Part shown: piece by piece, positions 17,112 to 25,811 of the stretch
Layout of the letters: the number at the start of each line of letters is the position of its first letter
Position numbering within the stretch: the stretch's first letter is position 1
Assembly (NCBI GenBank): GCA_900549415.1
Contig: URNX01000019.1
Span: 1 to 57,928, forward strand
Length of the DNA stretch: 57,928 nucleotides
From: an uncultured bacterium
Lineage (GTDB): Bacteria; Verrucomicrobiota; Lentisphaeria; Victivallales; UBA1829
Direction: 5' to 3'
Made by a program: the position numbers and the translations under genes
The notes under the pieces: model-generated
Database searches by the model: none
What the model was told of the DNA's origin: nothing
The model's input: only the letters and a program-made list of their open reading frames with translations

Positions 17112-17605
17112 TCCGGAAAACCGCACAGCTTGCCGTCCTTCTGCTGACGGTTCTTTTCTGCGTCTCCTGCGGAATCTTCCGCGGGAGCGGAAAAATTGTG
17201 CTGACGGAAAAGGATTCCGGACGGATTCTTGAAACCGAAGTCGGCGACACGCTGGAACTCCGGCTCTCCGCAAACCCGTCAACCGGATATTCCTGGAGCT
17301 GCGCACTGCCCGATATGGGCGTTCTGCGCATCACAGGGGAACGCTACGAGAACCTGCCGGACACCCCTCCGGATTTCACCGGCGCCCCCGTCATCAAAAT
17401 CTATACGTTCGCCGTATCGGGTCCCGGCGAAGCGGGAATCAAACTCGAATACCGCCGCCCGTGGGAACGCGGAACCGCGCCGGCAAAGACGTTTGACATT
17501 CTCGTCCGCGCAACCGGAACCTCAACCCTTGTCGACCGGCTGGATCCCTCTGGCGAAACCCCGCGCGTCGGTTCCAAAGGGCAAATCGAACCGCGCTTCC
17601 GATAA
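17108..17605 (+). CDS. Chagasin-like (I42) protease inhibitor lipoprotein
   Basis: The 165-residue protein has a lipoprotein signal (FCVSC, Cys near residue 20) and a single chagasin/I42 domain. The three loop motifs of the family are visible: NPSTGYSW, the GAPVIKIYTF strand where the central Gly-rich loop falls, and RRPWERG. I42 proteins inhibit papain-like cysteine peptidases, so a lipid-anchored one may protect the envelope. It overlaps the hldD stop by 4 bp. The 35 residues at the C-terminus are disordered-looking. Confidence 0.85.
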   Translation: MIRKTAQLAVLLLTVLFCVSCGIFRGSGKIVLTEKDSGRILETEVGDTLELRLSANPSTGYSWSCALPDMGVLRITGERYENLPDTPPDFTGAPVIKIYTFAVSGPGEAGIKLEYRRPWERGTAPAKTFDILVRATGTSTLVDRLDPSGETPRVGSKGQIEPRFR

Positions 17606-17608
17606 CTC

Positions 17609-19252
17609 ATGATTTATGAAGAACGAAAAATGAACCTTGCCGCCGCGCTGATTCTGCTCAGTGCGGCGTTCCTTCTTGCGGTCTCTCCGTGGCTTCTCGG
17701 TCTGCGCGAACTTGCCTGGTACGAAGGCGCATATACAGCCATGATCGCGGAACTGGATTCGTATCTTCCCGTGCTGCGGATTCACGGAGAACCCGCGCAG
17801 GGCGCATACCCGCTCTATCCGCTTCTGGCGAAAACGCTCTCCTGCACCGGACTCGGACTGGAATACTGTCTGCGTCTCATCCCCGGAATCTCCCTGCTGA
17901 TTCTCTGCACGGTGATTTTCATCACCTGCTACCGCGCCGCCGGGATTTCCGCCGCGACCGTCGGAACTGCAGTCATGCTCTCTTCGCTGGTTGTCATTGA
18001 CAAAGTTCCGGACGGACTCCCCACCCTCCTGACCGCGCTCGGAATCTTTTCCGCATGGATGGTCTGGTTCGACTTCGCTTCCTGGCGCGGACGCTGGCAC
18101 CTTGCCTGGATTCTCACCGGCGCCATTGCCGGGTTGACCTTTTACGCCGGCGGATGGCAGGCGCTGGTGATGCTGATTGTACCGTTGCTCTTCCTGCGCC
18201 GTCCACTCTCCCTCAAAGGCAAACCGCGCGGCTACGGATTCGCGATCGGTTTTCTGCTGACCGCGCTGTTCATTCTCCTCTGGGGCGGAGCCCGGCTGAA
18301 GGCGGGATTCGAAGGTCCCTTCCGTCCCGATCCAAATCCATTGCCGGCTCTGGGCGAATATCTCACCCAGATTGCACTTTTCCCGCTCGACTTCATGGTC
18401 CGCCTCTTTCCGTGGAGCCTGTTCGTATGGGCGCCATTCTGTCCCGCACTCATCACGCTCGACAAAAATCCGCTCCTCGGAAAATATCTGAGAACCCTGT
18501 TCTCGGTTCTCGTCGCCCTGCTCTGGTTCACTCCGGGGCTTGAAGGCCGCGAATTCATCTATCTGGTTCCGCCGTTCGCAGTTCTGCTTGCACTGAACTA
18601 CTGGATCGCAGTCCGGCGCTACGGCGTGCAGTACCAGCGGATCATCAGAACTGCCGCATGGATTCTGCTGGTCTGTTCCGCGGCGGTTCTGTTCTATCAC
18701 CTCTTTCCCGGACTGCGCCACACACTGCATATCGGCTTTCCGCAGTTCAGCATCAAAACACAGCCGGTCTATTTCTTCTGCGTCTGGCTTTATCCGGCAT
18801 GTGCACTGCTACTCTCCCTTCTGCTGATTCTCCGCCGGATGCAGACCGGAACCCCCGTCTGGCAGAACCTGGTCCTGCTGATGACCGCCGCCGTCCTGCT
18901 CAACTGGGGCGTGATTATTCCTTCCAAGACAGACCGTTCGCGTTCCGAGCTCGGATACGCCCTCCGCGATGCACTGGCAAAGGAGACGCCGGAACCTGTA
19001 CTCATCTACAAAAACGCCGTTCTGCGCGGACTCTACTCCGAAGCCTTCTATTCGGGCGCACACGTCCGGACCATGAAATCTGTCTCCGAACTTCCCTCCG
19101 AAGAGCAGACCATTTACGTCCTCTCCCCCGATGTTCCGGCCCGTCCGGATCGGGTATGGAAAAATATTTTCAGCCGGGAATACCGGCGTCAAAACCTGAA
19201 CCTCTGGAAAGGGGAACTCAGACAGGGCAACGAACAGGACAACAAACAATGA
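17609..19252 (+). CDS. GT-C type membrane glycosyltransferase (ArnT/PMT-like)
   Basis: The 547-residue protein has about ten transmembrane helices. The first periplasmic loop has WYEGAYTAMIAEL in the position where ArnT/PMT-type enzymes carry their acidic DE motif, and the membrane part is followed by a soluble C-terminal segment of about 100 residues (ending near ELRQGNEQDN). Such enzymes transfer sugars from polyprenyl phosphate to lipids or proteins outside the inner membrane. An alternative start is ATG 17630. The neighbouring hldD gene suggests a lipopolysaccharide role. The stop overlaps the rlmN start (ATGA). Confidence 0.82.
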   Translation: MIYEERKMNLAAALILLSAAFLLAVSPWLLGLRELAWYEGAYTAMIAELDSYLPVLRIHGEPAQGAYPLYPLLAKTLSCTGLGLEYCLRLIPGISLLILCTVIFITCYRAAGISAATVGTAVMLSSLVVIDKVPDGLPTLLTALGIFSAWMVWFDFASWRGRWHLAWILTGAIAGLTFYAGGWQALVMLIVPLLFLRRPLSLKGKPRGYGFAIGFLLTALFILLWGGARLKAGFEGPFRPDPNPLPALGEYLTQIALFPLDFMVRLFPWSLFVWAPFCPALITLDKNPLLGKYLRTLFSVLVALLWFTPGLEGREFIYLVPPFAVLLALNYWIAVRRYGVQYQRIIRTAAWILLVCSAAVLFYHLFPGLRHTLHIGFPQFSIKTQPVYFFCVWLYPACALLLSLLLILRRMQTGTPVWQNLVLLMTAAVLLNWGVIIPSKTDRSRSELGYALRDALAKETPEPVLIYKNAVLRGLYSEAFYSGAHVRTMKSVSELPSEEQTIYVLSPDVPARPDRVWKNIFSREYRRQNLNLWKGELRQGNEQDNKQ

Positions 19253-20298
19253 CTATCGAACAGAAACCTTATCTTGCAATGGCGTCCGCACAGGAACTTG
19301 CGGACTTCGCGAAAAACAACGGCGTTGAATCCTACCGCGCAAAACAGATTGAGCGCTGGGTCTCCAAGCGCTGGACCGTCAATCCGGACTCCATGACAGA
19401 TCTCTCCCAGACCGCGCGTCAGAAGCTGCACGATGCATTTCTCTGCGACACCGTCTCCATCGCCGAAGAACATTTCTCCCCCGACGGCGCCGGCAAACTC
19501 CTGCTGCGCCTGCACGACGGCGAGTTCATCGAATGTGCTCTCATTCCAGCCGCCGACGGACGCATGACCTTCTGCCTCAGCACGCAGGTCGGCTGCCCCG
19601 TCCACTGCGCCTTCTGCTCCAGCGGAAAAGGCGGATTCGTCCGCAACCTCGCAGCCGGGGAAATCGTTGAACAGTTCTTCTGCGCCTGCCGCAAAATCAA
19701 CTCACTCCCCGACAACGTTGTCATCATGGGCATCGGCGAACCGATGCTCAACCTCGACAATCTGATTGCCGCGCTTGAACGCATCTGCGACCCGGACCGC
19801 GTCGCCCTCGCTGCACGCCGTGTCACAATCTCCACGAGCGGCTGGACCCCGGGCATCAAACAGCTCGCGCTCCACGGACGCCAGTGGAACCTCGCCGTTT
19901 CGCTCCATGCGCCCGACGACAAGACCCGCGCTCTGCTCATTCCGACAAAATTCCGGCGCGACATCCGCGACATCATCCAGGCATGCAAGCTCCACCGCGA
20001 AGCCACAACCCGTCTGCTGACCTTCGAATACGTCATGCTTGATTCCATCAACGACTCCACCGAGCAGGCCGCGCGCCTCGCCAAGCTCGCCAAAGAAGCC
20101 GATGCAAAAATCAACCTGATCCCGTACAACAAAGCCAACGGCGCATTCACACGCCCCTCGAAAGAGACCATCAAGCGCTTTGAAAACACGCTGAAATCCG
20201 CCGGAGTCAAAGTGACGGTCCGCGTGGAAAAAGGCGCCGATTCCTCCGCCGCCTGCGGACAGCTCCGCGCCTCGGCAAGAAAGGAGAAAGAGTCATGA
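19249..20298 (+). CDS. rlmN: 23S rRNA (adenine-2503-C2)-methyltransferase
   Basis: RlmN is a radical-SAM enzyme that methylates C2 of A2503 in 23S rRNA and A37 of some tRNAs. The 349-residue protein has the CX3CX2C cluster ligands at Cys116, Cys120 and Cys123 (GCPVHCAFC), the GEPMLN and SLHAPDD motifs, and the C-terminal methylated cysteine near residue 336 (SSAACGQL). The ATG at 19249 is chosen because it overlaps the previous stop and begins the family N-terminus; the reading frame stays open far upstream inside the previous gene. Confidence 0.96.
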   Translation: MTIEQKPYLAMASAQELADFAKNNGVESYRAKQIERWVSKRWTVNPDSMTDLSQTARQKLHDAFLCDTVSIAEEHFSPDGAGKLLLRLHDGEFIECALIPAADGRMTFCLSTQVGCPVHCAFCSSGKGGFVRNLAAGEIVEQFFCACRKINSLPDNVVIMGIGEPMLNLDNLIAALERICDPDRVALAARRVTISTSGWTPGIKQLALHGRQWNLAVSLHAPDDKTRALLIPTKFRRDIRDIIQACKLHREATTRLLTFEYVMLDSINDSTEQAARLAKLAKEADAKINLIPYNKANGAFTRPSKETIKRFENTLKSAGVKVTVRVEKGADSSAACGQLRASARKEKES

Positions 20299-21383
20299 TC
20301 CGCCTTCTCTCCGCCGCAGCCGCCCTGATATTTCTCGCCGGCTGCGCCGCAAAACCTGAACCGCTTCCGCCGCCAACGCCGGAACAGACCCGTATGGAAA
20401 TCGCCCTTCTGCGCTCCAATGCCGATCTCGCCCGCGCAATGCTGGACAGCGGAGTGAACCCGAACGGAGCCACCCGAAACGGCGTTCCGTACCTGATCTC
20501 CGCCGCGGCGAAGCAGGATCTCGTCCTCACTGAAATTCTGCTGGAGCACGGCGCGGATCCGAATCTGAAAGACGCGCACGGAGAAACCGCACTTCATGCG
20601 GCCGCCGCAATTTCGAAACCGGACGTTCTGCGGATGCTCCTCAAGCGCGGCGCAGCCGTTGACGCCCCCGGACACTGCGGACGCACTCCGCTGATGGAAG
20701 CCGCTCGCCTCGGAAAGCTGGAAAACGTCACCCTTCTGCTGGAGCACGGCGCGAACCCCGCTCTGAAAGACGAACTCGGCAGAAACGCAGTCTCCTATGC
20801 GGCGCTCGCTCCGGAAAACGGAACGCAGCTTTTAAAACTCTTCCTTTCGCGCCAGGACAACCTGATGCCCGCCTCGCTTGACCTGGAGCATTCCCCGCTG
20901 CTGGCCGCAATGCGCAACGGCCAGCCGGACACGGCGCTTTACCTGCTGAATCAAATCCCAAGCTACCGGGAAAAAGATTTCCAGCCGCTCGGCCAGGCCG
21001 CAATGGTGATTGCAATCGACCGCAACAAGCTCGACTGGGTCAAACTTTTGACGGAACGCGGCGTCGATCTCCACAACTCCATATCCCTCGCCTACAAAGC
21101 GACGGAGGTGCTCAACATGGAAGGCGTCTACAAGTTCTTTGCGCGCAACGGCATCATCGACCGCAACTACACGCCGCTGATGTGGGCCGCCCGCTATTCG
21201 CGTCCGGAAATTGCGGAATATCTTGTTCTGCAGGGCAGCGACGTCATGGCGATCAGCAACGAAGAGATGAACGCTCTGGATTACGCGAACGACACCGCCA
21301 CCCGCTCCGCCATCCGTTCCGCCCAGTCCAAACTCCGCGCCCAGGCTGCGGGAAAGAAGACGGAAGAGAAAAAGAAAGATTGA
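20295..21383 (+). CDS. Ankyrin-repeat lipoprotein
   Basis: The 362-residue protein starts with a lipobox (FLAGC, Cys near residue 16) and carries a series of ankyrin repeats from about residue 30 to 345, recognisable from NGVPYLISAAAKQDLVLTE, GETALHAAAAISKPDVLRM and YTPLMWAARYSRPEIAEY. The tail is Lys/Glu-rich. It overlaps the rlmN stop by 4 bp. A lipid-anchored ankyrin scaffold in the periplasm is unusual but known in Gram-negatives; the partner is unknown. Confidence 0.88.
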   Translation: MIRLLSAAAALIFLAGCAAKPEPLPPPTPEQTRMEIALLRSNADLARAMLDSGVNPNGATRNGVPYLISAAAKQDLVLTEILLEHGADPNLKDAHGETALHAAAAISKPDVLRMLLKRGAAVDAPGHCGRTPLMEAARLGKLENVTLLLEHGANPALKDELGRNAVSYAALAPENGTQLLKLFLSRQDNLMPASLDLEHSPLLAAMRNGQPDTALYLLNQIPSYREKDFQPLGQAAMVIAIDRNKLDWVKLLTERGVDLHNSISLAYKATEVLNMEGVYKFFARNGIIDRNYTPLMWAARYSRPEIAEYLVLQGSDVMAISNEEMNALDYANDTATRSAIRSAQSKLRAQAAGKKTEEKKKD

Positions 21384-21425
21384 AAAGCAGATGCCTTTGT
21401 ACAGCCTGCGGAACCTGTTTTCTTG

Positions 21426-21449
21426 AACTGTTTTACAGAAAAAACAGTT
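21426..21449 (+). terminator. Weak A/T-rich terminator after the ankyrin gene
   Basis: AACTGTTTT (21426-21434) pairs with AAAACAGTT (21441-21449) around ACAGAA. Only TTTCG follows, so termination may be weak. Confidence 0.4.
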
Positions 21450-21455
21450 TTCGAT

Positions 21456-21484
21456 TTGAAAAAACGGGAAACGCGTGTTATATT
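21456..21484 (+). promoter_or_regulatory. rpsT promoter
   Basis: TTGAAA (21456-21461), 17-bp spacer, TATATT (21479-21484), placing the transcription start about 45 nt upstream of the rpsT ATG. Confidence 0.75.
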
Positions 21485-21537
21485 AAGGTTTTTGACAATG
21501 CTTAACGCAAAAAACATACATAAACAAGAGGTATAAA

Positions 21538-21831
21538 ATGCCGGGAAAAGATGTCAGAAAGTCCGCTGTGAAGACGTTCGCTCAGAGCGAAAGAGCACGT
21601 CTCAGACACAAAGCCACCAGAAACGCTCTCTGGACCACCGAGAAGAAGCTCAGAGCCGCTGTTGAAGCCGGCGACAAGAGCGCTGCAAGCGATATGCTCA
21701 AGAGCCAGTATGCAGCTCTTGACAAAGCCGTCAAATCCGGTGCAATGCACAAGAACCAGGCGAACAGAAAGAAATCCCGCCTCGGCAAACTCGTTGCAAA
21801 AACGGCTGCGGTCGAAATCAAGCCCGAATAA
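21538..21831 (+). CDS. rpsT: 30S ribosomal protein S20
   Basis: S20 binds the 5' domain of 16S rRNA in early 30S assembly. The 97-residue basic protein has the family pattern, including SVKTFAQ-like start and the C-terminal GAMHKNQANRKKSRL, where three helices are expected. The ribosome-binding site AGAGGT lies 7 nt before ATG. It is monocistronic with its own promoter and a terminator 30 bp after the stop. Confidence 0.96.
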   Translation: MPGKDVRKSAVKTFAQSERARLRHKATRNALWTTEKKLRAAVEAGDKSAASDMLKSQYAALDKAVKSGAMHKNQANRKKSRLGKLVAKTAAVEIKPE

Positions 21832-21863
21832 TTTCTCCGGGTTTCAGTTTTATCTGAACAAGC

Positions 21864-21897
21864 GGCGAATGGGGAATTTCCTCATTCGCCTTTGTTT
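21864..21897 (+). terminator. rpsT terminator
   Basis: GGCGAATG (21864-21871) and CATTCGCC (21883-21890) form an 8-bp stem that continues inside with GGAA/TTCC, followed by TTTGTTT. Confidence 0.85.
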
Positions 21898-21942
21898 CAT
21901 AAAAACTAAACGGAAATATTCCGTAAAATGCAGATTCCGGGA

Positions 21943-21971
21943 TTGAAAAATTCCGAAATGTGTGATATATA
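21943..21971 (+). promoter_or_regulatory. nusA operon promoter
   Basis: TTGAAA (21943-21948), 17-bp spacer, TATATA (21966-21971), which sets the transcription start near 21978 and gives a leader of about 112 nt ahead of nusA. Confidence 0.65.
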
Positions 21972-22009
21972 GAGATTGTCCGGCATGGACGCCCCTGTGT
22001 CTGTGCCCC

Positions 22010-22035
22010 GGCGGGTTTTCCCGCCTTATTTTTTG
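22010..22035 (+). terminator. Intrinsic terminator inside the nusA leader
   Basis: GGCGGG (22010-22015), loop TTTT, CCCGCC (22020-22025), then TTATTTTTT. It lies about 32 nt downstream of the predicted start and 55 nt upstream of nusA. An upstream hairpin (GGCA..GAC/GTC..TGCC, about 21982-22005) precedes it. Placed between promoter and gene it should act as an attenuator. NusA autoregulation through a leader terminator is known in Bacillus. Confidence 0.7.
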
Positions 22036-22089
22036 ATACGGTTGTCAAAAAAATGGACATTATCAATCCGCAGGGTGGAGGAAACGACA

Positions 22090-23352
22090 ATGAATCACGA
22101 ACTTCTGGCCATTCTTGAATATATTGAACAGGAGCGGGGCGTAAGCAAAGATCAGCTCATCGACGCAGTCGAAAAAGCGCTGCTTACCGCGTCCAGAAAA
22201 AGCATTCACCCGGCCAATGAGCTCGAGGTGAAAATCGATAGAAAATCCGGAGACATCCGCGCATGGGCGCTTCTTGAAGTCGTCGCCGAAAATCCGAATA
22301 ACGACCAGATCCTTCTGGAAACCGCCCGCGAGCGCATGCCCGAGGTTCAGCTCGGCGAAAAAATCCGCTGGGAAGTCACTCCCAAAGATTTCGGACGCAT
22401 CGCCGCCCAGACCGCGAAGCAGGCAATTCTGCAGCAGATCCGCAAGGCGGAAAAAGAGATTGTCCGCGACGAATTCGCCGACAAAGTCGGACAGATCGTC
22501 AACGGTACCGTCCGCCGTTTCGATGCGGGTTCCATCATCGTGGATCTTCAGAAATCCGAAGGCATTCTCGCCTCCCGCGACAAGGTTCCCGGCGAACAGT
22601 ACATGCCCGGAGACCGCATCAACGCTCTGCTCGTCAAAGTCGACATCAACGTTGCCGGTCCCAGTCTGATTCTCTCCAGAACTTCGCCGCAGTTCATCCG
22701 CAGACTTCTTGAGCGCGAAGTTTCCGAGATTCATGACGGCGTAGTTGAGATCGTCGCCATCGCCCGCGATCCGGGCGTCCGCACGAAAATCGCCGTCCGC
22801 AGCAACGATCCCCGCATCGACCCCGTCGGCGCGTGCGTCGGAATGCGCGGAATGCGCATCAAAAACATCACCAACGAACTCGGCGGCGAACGCGTCGACG
22901 TCATCAATTACTCCGACGATATCGAGGAGTATGTCGCCAACGCGCTGCATCCGGCTAAAGCGGAACAGATCACCGTCAACTCAGCGAACAAAGTTGTCAC
23001 CTTCCTCGTGACTCCGGAAAACTCGCGTCTGGCGTTCGGCAAAAAAGCCCAGAACGTCAAGCTCGCCCAGAAGCTCACCGGCTGGAAGATCGACATCAAG
23101 GCGGTTGAAGAGCCGGAAGCCGAAGAGTCGTTCGACGAAAAGAAAAACCGCGTCACGGAAGACCTCTCCGCGCAGCTCGGAATTCCGGTGAAGGATGCGG
23201 AAATTCTCGTCAACAACGGTTTTCTCTCCATCGACGGACTGAAGGCCGTGCAGGTGACCGATCTGGAGGCGATCGAAGGACTCGCTCCCGAAACGGTCAG
23301 TACTATTCTTGAAAAATTAGCGAAACAAAACGGGACCGACTCTTCTCTGTAA
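22090..23352 (+). CDS. nusA: Transcription termination/antitermination factor NusA
   Basis: NusA binds RNA polymerase and controls pausing, termination and antitermination. The 420-residue protein has the N-terminal polymerase-binding domain (1-125), S1 domain (about 130-200, with VGQIVNGTVRRFDAGSIIV), two KH domains (about 200-345; DPVGACVGMRGMRIKNI) and a short C-terminal helix-hairpin-helix-like tail (about 370-420). Start ATG 22090 follows GGTGGAGG and begins the usual NHELL motif; upstream in-frame starts are discarded because they fall in the leader terminator. The rimP gene that often precedes nusA is absent; a leader terminator stands there instead. Confidence 0.97.
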   Translation: MNHELLAILEYIEQERGVSKDQLIDAVEKALLTASRKSIHPANELEVKIDRKSGDIRAWALLEVVAENPNNDQILLETARERMPEVQLGEKIRWEVTPKDFGRIAAQTAKQAILQQIRKAEKEIVRDEFADKVGQIVNGTVRRFDAGSIIVDLQKSEGILASRDKVPGEQYMPGDRINALLVKVDINVAGPSLILSRTSPQFIRRLLEREVSEIHDGVVEIVAIARDPGVRTKIAVRSNDPRIDPVGACVGMRGMRIKNITNELGGERVDVINYSDDIEEYVANALHPAKAEQITVNSANKVVTFLVTPENSRLAFGKKAQNVKLAQKLTGWKIDIKAVEEPEAEESFDEKKNRVTEDLSAQLGIPVKDAEILVNNGFLSIDGLKAVQVTDLEAIEGLAPETVSTILEKLAKQNGTDSSL

Positions 23353-23382
23353 GAGTCAGGTCCGGTTCCGGAGGATGAAAAT

Positions 23383-25392
23383 ATGGCGTCTGCAAAAGCA
23401 ACAAAAGTCAAAGATCTCGCAGGCAAATACGGTTTGTCGCCGAAAGATGTGATCCGTGAATTGATTGAACAGGGCGGTCTTGACAACGTCAAAAACGCAT
23501 CCTCCACAATTCCTCCCGAGTCGCTGGAAATCGCGGAGCTCATCTGCGAAGAACTCGCGGCAAAAAAGCATCCGAAGAAAGAGACGGCGGCAGCGGCTCC
23601 CGCAGGAGCCGAAGTCACCATCACCCCGCCGATCGTCGTCAAGGCGCTCGCCGAGGCGCTCGGCAAAAAACCGAATGAAGTCGTCAGCGGACTCATGCGC
23701 ATGAATGTGCTCGCCAGCATCAATCAGACCGTCACGCCCGAAGTCGCAACCGAATTCGCAAAAAAATGCGGAATCAAACTTGTCGTCGGAGCAAAGGAGA
23801 AAGAGGCGAAGCCCGAAACCGCGGAAGATACCGAACATCCGGAAGATTTTGAATATGAAGACAATCCGAAGGACATTGTTCCGCGCTGCCCGATTGTCAC
23901 CTTCATGGGACACGTCGACCACGGCAAGACTTCTCTGCAGGACCGCATCCGCAAGACCGACGTCGCAGGCGGCGAAGCAGGCGGAATCACCCAGCATATC
24001 GGCGCATCCGTCGTCAACCTCAACGGCAAGACCATCACCTTCGTCGACACTCCCGGACACGAGGCGTTCACCGCAATGCGCGCCCGCGGAGCAAACGTCA
24101 CCGACATCGTCGTGCTCGTCGTTGCCGCGGATGACGGTTTCATGCCGCAGACCATCGAAGCCATGAACCACGCAAAGGCCGCCGGCGTGCCGATCATCGT
24201 CGCCATCAACAAAATGGATCTTCCCGACGCCAATGCGGACAAAGTTCTGCTCAACATGCAGCAGAACAACCTCATGTCGGAAGACTGGGGCGGCAGCGTT
24301 GCGGCGATCCGCGTCTCGGCGCGCACCGGAATGGGCATTCAGGATCTGCTCGAACGGATTCTGCTCGAAGCGGAAATGCTTGAACTCAAAGCAAACCCGA
24401 AGCGTCCCGGCATCGCATACGTTCTCGAATCCCAGCTCGAACAGGGCTTCGGTCCCACCGCCAGCATCGTCGTCAAAAACGGCACGCTCAAAGTCGGCGA
24501 CCCGATTCTCTGCGGCGAATACTGGGGCAAAGTCAAGAATCTGACCGATTACCGCGGTCAGCGCATCAAATCCGCCGGTCCGGGAACCCCCGTCAAGGTC
24601 GCCGGACTCAGCGGCGTTCCCGAAGCGGGAACAAAACTCGTCGTCTGTTCCTCCGAGCATCATGCGAAAGAACTCGCCGAAGCCCGTGCGGAAAAGAAGC
24701 GCGAAGAGAGCCTTCTCAGCACCTCCGCTTCCGGAGCCAGCCTCGAAGCGCTCTTCAGCAAAATGGAATCCGATAAAAAGCAGTCCCTCTGCGTCGTTCT
24801 CAAAGCCGACGTCAACGGTTCCTGCGAAGCGATCGTGGAATCGTTCAAGAAACTGCCTTCGGACAAGATCACCATCAACGTCATCCACGCCGGAGTCGGC
24901 GCAATCACCGAAAACGACGTGCTGCTTGCTGCCTCCTCGCACGGTATCGTGGTCGGATTCCACGTCCGCGTCAATCCGGGTGTCAACACGCTGGCGAAAA
25001 AAGAAAACGTCGAAATCCGTCTCTACAGCATCATCTATGAACTGATCGAGGATATCACCGACGCTCTGACCGGACGCCTTGCGCCGGAGAAGCGCGAACG
25101 CGAACTCGGTGTGGCGAAGATCCTCCAGATTTTCGAACTTTCCAAAGGTCCGAAAGTCTGCGGATGCGTCGTCGAAAAAGGCGTGGTCAAAGTCGGCGCG
25201 AAAGCGCGCGTGTTCCGCCGCGGCGAACTCATCTTCAACGGTGAAGTCCGCTCGCTCCGCCGCTTCCACGATGACGTCCGCGAAGTCAAGCAGGGACTCG
25301 AATGCGGAATCAAGCTCGACAACTTTGCCGACTTCGACGTCAACGACGTCATTCAGATTTACGATATTGAACTGAAAAAAGCAACGCTGTAA
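23383..25392 (+). CDS. infB: Translation initiation factor IF-2
   Basis: IF-2 is the GTPase that delivers fMet-tRNA to the 30S subunit and promotes subunit joining. The 669-residue protein has a small N-terminal domain (residues 1-60, KDLAGKYGLSPKDVIREL), a second N-terminal helical part, then the G domain from about residue 175 with G1 GHVDHGKTS, G3 DTPGH and G4 NKMD, and C1/C2 domains. It is shorter than the 890-residue E. coli protein because the disordered N-terminal extension is nearly missing. Encoded 30 bp after nusA with a GGAGG site. Confidence 0.97.
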   Translation: MASAKATKVKDLAGKYGLSPKDVIRELIEQGGLDNVKNASSTIPPESLEIAELICEELAAKKHPKKETAAAAPAGAEVTITPPIVVKALAEALGKKPNEVVSGLMRMNVLASINQTVTPEVATEFAKKCGIKLVVGAKEKEAKPETAEDTEHPEDFEYEDNPKDIVPRCPIVTFMGHVDHGKTSLQDRIRKTDVAGGEAGGITQHIGASVVNLNGKTITFVDTPGHEAFTAMRARGANVTDIVVLVVAADDGFMPQTIEAMNHAKAAGVPIIVAINKMDLPDANADKVLLNMQQNNLMSEDWGGSVAAIRVSARTGMGIQDLLERILLEAEMLELKANPKRPGIAYVLESQLEQGFGPTASIVVKNGTLKVGDPILCGEYWGKVKNLTDYRGQRIKSAGPGTPVKVAGLSGVPEAGTKLVVCSSEHHAKELAEARAEKKREESLLSTSASGASLEALFSKMESDKKQSLCVVLKADVNGSCEAIVESFKKLPSDKITINVIHAGVGAITENDVLLAASSHGIVVGFHVRVNPGVNTLAKKENVEIRLYSIIYELIEDITDALTGRLAPEKRERELGVAKILQIFELSKGPKVCGCVVEKGVVKVGAKARVFRRGELIFNGEVRSLRRFHDDVREVKQGLECGIKLDNFADFDVNDVIQIYDIELKKATL

Positions 25393-25399
25393 AATCTCC

Positions 25400-25427
25400 G
25401 GTCCCGCACCCCGCGGGATCGCATTTT
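25400..25427 (+). terminator. Terminator-like hairpin between infB and rbfA
   Basis: GGTCCCGC (25400-25407) pairs with GCGGGATC (25413-25420), including one G-T pair, over loop ACCCC; TTTTT follows after GCA. It sits in a 62-bp intergenic gap inside the operon and could partly reduce downstream expression. Confidence 0.5.
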
Positions 25428-25454
25428 TCATCGTTTCAAACGGGAGAATTCATC

Positions 25455-25811
25455 ATGGCATTTGCCCCCGACCGCATAGCCCGTGTCAACGAAATCCTCA
25501 AGCGTGAAATCGCCGCGATCCTCGAAAAAGAGAACATCACGCGCGAAAACACTTTGATTTCCATTACCAAAGTCCAGTGCTCATCCTGCCTCAAAAATGC
25601 AACCGTTTACGTCAGCGTTTACGGCGGCGGCACGGATGCCGAGGACGAGGTGATCCAGCTTCTCGAAAGCAAACGCGCGCTGATTCAGAAGCGCATTGCA
25701 AAAACGATCGTGCTCAAGTACACCCCTGTCCTCCGCTTCACCGCAGACCGCAACCTTGAAGAGGGCGACCGCGTCCTCAACATCCTCCGCGAACTCGAGG
25801 AGGAGAAGTGA
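25455..25811 (+). CDS. rbfA: Ribosome-binding factor A
   Basis: RbfA is a KH-fold protein that binds the free 30S subunit and assists maturation of 16S rRNA, especially in the cold. The 118-residue protein has the family features RIARVNEILKREIAAIL at the start and KRALIQKRIAKTIVLKYTPVLRF in the second half. It fits the conserved gene order nusA-infB-rbfA. Ribosome-binding site CGGGAGAA is just upstream. Its stop overlaps the next start by one base. Confidence 0.95.
   Translation: MAFAPDRIARVNEILKREIAAILEKENITRENTLISITKVQCSSCLKNATVYVSVYGGGTDAEDEVIQLLESKRALIQKRIAKTIVLKYTPVLRFTADRNLEEGDRVLNILRELEEEK

Noticed and set aside
18658..19248. Upstream extension of rlmN
   Set aside because: The open frame simply runs through the preceding glycosyltransferase gene; the ATG at 19249 begins the known RlmN N-terminus and overlaps the previous stop.
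23356..25431. Open frame of 691 codons antisense to infB
   Set aside because: Composition is typical of reverse-strand shadows, and infB itself is certain from its GTPase motifs.
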